A program made the position numbers and the translations under genes. 64,000 nt of DNA from Fragum whitleyi. Its lineage: Eukaryota; Mollusca; Bivalvia; Cardiida; Cardiidae. The stretch spans positions 39,829,267 through 39,893,266 of the forward strand of contig OX411549.1 of assembly GCA_948146395.1 (NCBI GenBank). Direction: 5' to 3'. The first letter of the stretch is position 1; each line of letters begins with the position of its first letter. The notes beneath the pieces were generated by a model, which saw nothing but the letters and a program-made list of their open reading frames with translations, was not told the origin of the DNA and searched no databases. This document shows positions 62,329 to 64,000 of the stretch, piece after piece.

Positions 62329-63535
62329 ACAAACAAAATAGTGAAAATGTCAAGGTGAATGGTTGTGGAATGATTGAATGAGTTGAGAGAGCAGGTTTTG
62401 AATGAACATTCAGAAAAGTAATACAATATTTCTTATTTCAACCAATAAAACTAAATAAGCAATATCTTATTACCTCCCTTTATTAAAGTCTTCATACTTT
62501 TGTGTTTGTGTGTCTGTTTGTGTTTCTGACCAAACAGAAGCTTTAAAACCAAAACGAGCAAATAAAATCATTGAACAATTTGCATTTACTGTTGATCTTT
62601 TTGATGGATTTCATAATGTATGTGAATGATATATCGGAGCAGTGAATGACATTAAGAACAGTTATAATCAAGGTGAAAGTCAATTTAACAATGTTACTAA
62701 CTGTAAACGTCCCTTGCATGTACAGTCATAGTCCGGCAGAAATATGGCATATTTTAGCTGAACCTGGAAGTAGGGTTCAAAGTTTTTTTCTTGACTGATT
62801 CTTGTAGCCAATGCCTTCAGCAATCAGAATCCGGTTGATGACATCTTGTCATCATTGAGCATTTCGAAAAAATCGAGATGGCAGCCAGGACTATCAAAAA
62901 TCAAGCCAACGGCTCCGTAAATCACTCTCTTTGAAATATAAAACCTGTTTGAGTGGTCATTTTACTGTTAAGATATTAACCTGAAGCTATTTAACAAATA
63001 AAAACAAAACATGACATTAGTTATGAGTATGGTAATCAAGATGGCAGCCAAATCAAATTTTGAAATTTTTTTTTTAAAGTAATTCCCGATTTATGCAAGA
63101 ATCTTAGAAATGTGTTTTAGAGTTTTCTGAATAAACTTGTGTAAGCTTGTTTATGACTTCAAAATATCTGACTTGTTACACCTCTCATCTAGTGTTATGA
63201 AACCCTTAATTTGAAGATGGCAACCAGGAAACAAAAGAGGTTTATGTAATGCTTAAAGTTTGCAACGTTTTTAACAGTTAACTATTTTCGAGTAGCTAAG
63301 GTCTAACCTACCAAGAATCTGGATGATGATGCATTTTGATCATGGAATAGTTTTAAAAAAGTTGAGATTGCAGCCAAGACCACTGAAAATATACATGTAC
63401 TTGCTACTAAACAATTCATCTAAATTTCGTATCTAATTTAACTGATAAGATGCTAGTTTGAAGTTTCTTTGTGTAATGAATACCTTGAATGACGATTAGA
63501 ATAAGTATAGAGTTGTCAAGGTGGCTGCCAAATGG
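62329..63535. other. PCM1 intron 28, no exon seen
   Basis: AT-rich. Several phrases recur (AAGATGGCAGCCA, GAGATGGCAGCCAGGA, AAGATGGCAACCAGG; 62875-63535), suggesting an old tandem repeat of about 170-180 bases. No coding sequence recognised. Confidence 0.45.
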
Positions 63536-64000
63536 AACTACAAAGCCATGAATGGCTTGAGTCGCTCCACAGGCTTGGAATTCTTGTAATAGAAAATCAA
63601 AGTTTTGACTAGATTTTTAGATGTTTTGGCTTCTACTGATGTTGAAAATGATTTTCAAAGTCATTCAAGGATCATTCTAGTGAAATTTGATTGATATCTA
63701 TATTTAACATTCTGAGAAAATGATTTTGAAAGTTTCAACTAAATAACATATAGAGAAATGACCTCTGTCCATAAAATATGTATTTTTCATCCGATCACAA
63801 TAATTCTTAGTAGACTGATATAGGGGCACTAAAGGCTCATTCCAGTGAAATTTGGTTGCTATCCATCTCTTTAATTCTGAGTTTTGCCTGGATTTTTAGA
63901 TATTTTTGGTTCTACAGAATGATGTTTAAAATGATTTTCACAGTTTCCACTATATAACATATTCAGAAATGACCTCCGCCCATAAAAGACATTTTATTCA
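63536..64000 (-). mobile_element. HINE-like element, GCTCCAC family (D5), cut by window edge
   Basis: The minus-strand 3' end GTGGAGCGACTCAAGCC, hairpin and CTTTGTAGTT lies at 63536. Modules continue to the right edge; the 5' end is outside. Confidence 0.8.

Overview
The window is animal nuclear DNA, AT-rich, with short exons in long introns packed with interspersed repeats. The repeat style suggests a bivalve mollusc: many short elements with a GTCC/GTCT microsatellite followed by tandem modules, tRNA-derived SINEs and small inverted-repeat elements. The species cannot be named from sequence alone. No bacterial operon, CRISPR array, rRNA or stand-alone tRNA gene was seen.

Two protein genes are well supported and lie head to head. 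On the minus strand, four coding exons between 12274 and 3705 encode a complete 142-residue TRAPPC2 (sedlin), a small subunit of the TRAPP vesicle-tethering complexes. On the plus strand, 28 coding exons from 18632 to 62090 encode the first 1542 residues of PCM1, the scaffold of centriolar satellites. The gene runs off the right edge. Exon phases are compatible at every junction and the encoded blocks are collinear with vertebrate PCM1. Both genes have a spliced 5' UTR. A promoter shared between them at about 16.9-17.3 kb is plausible but unproven.

Most of the rest is transposon-derived. The main class is a set of about ten families with one layout: a T-rich 5' end with a short stem, a (GTCY)n microsatellite, tandem modules of about 110-190 bp, a 3' block complementary to the family's own 5' end, a GC hairpin, and a terminal TCTTGTT or TCTAGTT. 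This matches what is known of non-autonomous Helentron-type rolling-circle elements (DINE-1/HINE type). The elements nest in each other up to three deep. Other repeats are a tRNA-derived SINE, a TTAA-flanked piggyBac-like MITE that has seeded a 4 x 274 bp tandem array, three further MITE families, a LINE tail split by a SINE, and a 1.24 kb solo LTR.

PCM1 itself carries marks of local duplication: a decayed copy of exon 23 just upstream of it, a minisatellite made from the 3' end of exon 26 that repeats its splice donor, and a copy of the start of intron 27 placed in intron 24. Several elements lie within 6-60 bp of splice sites.
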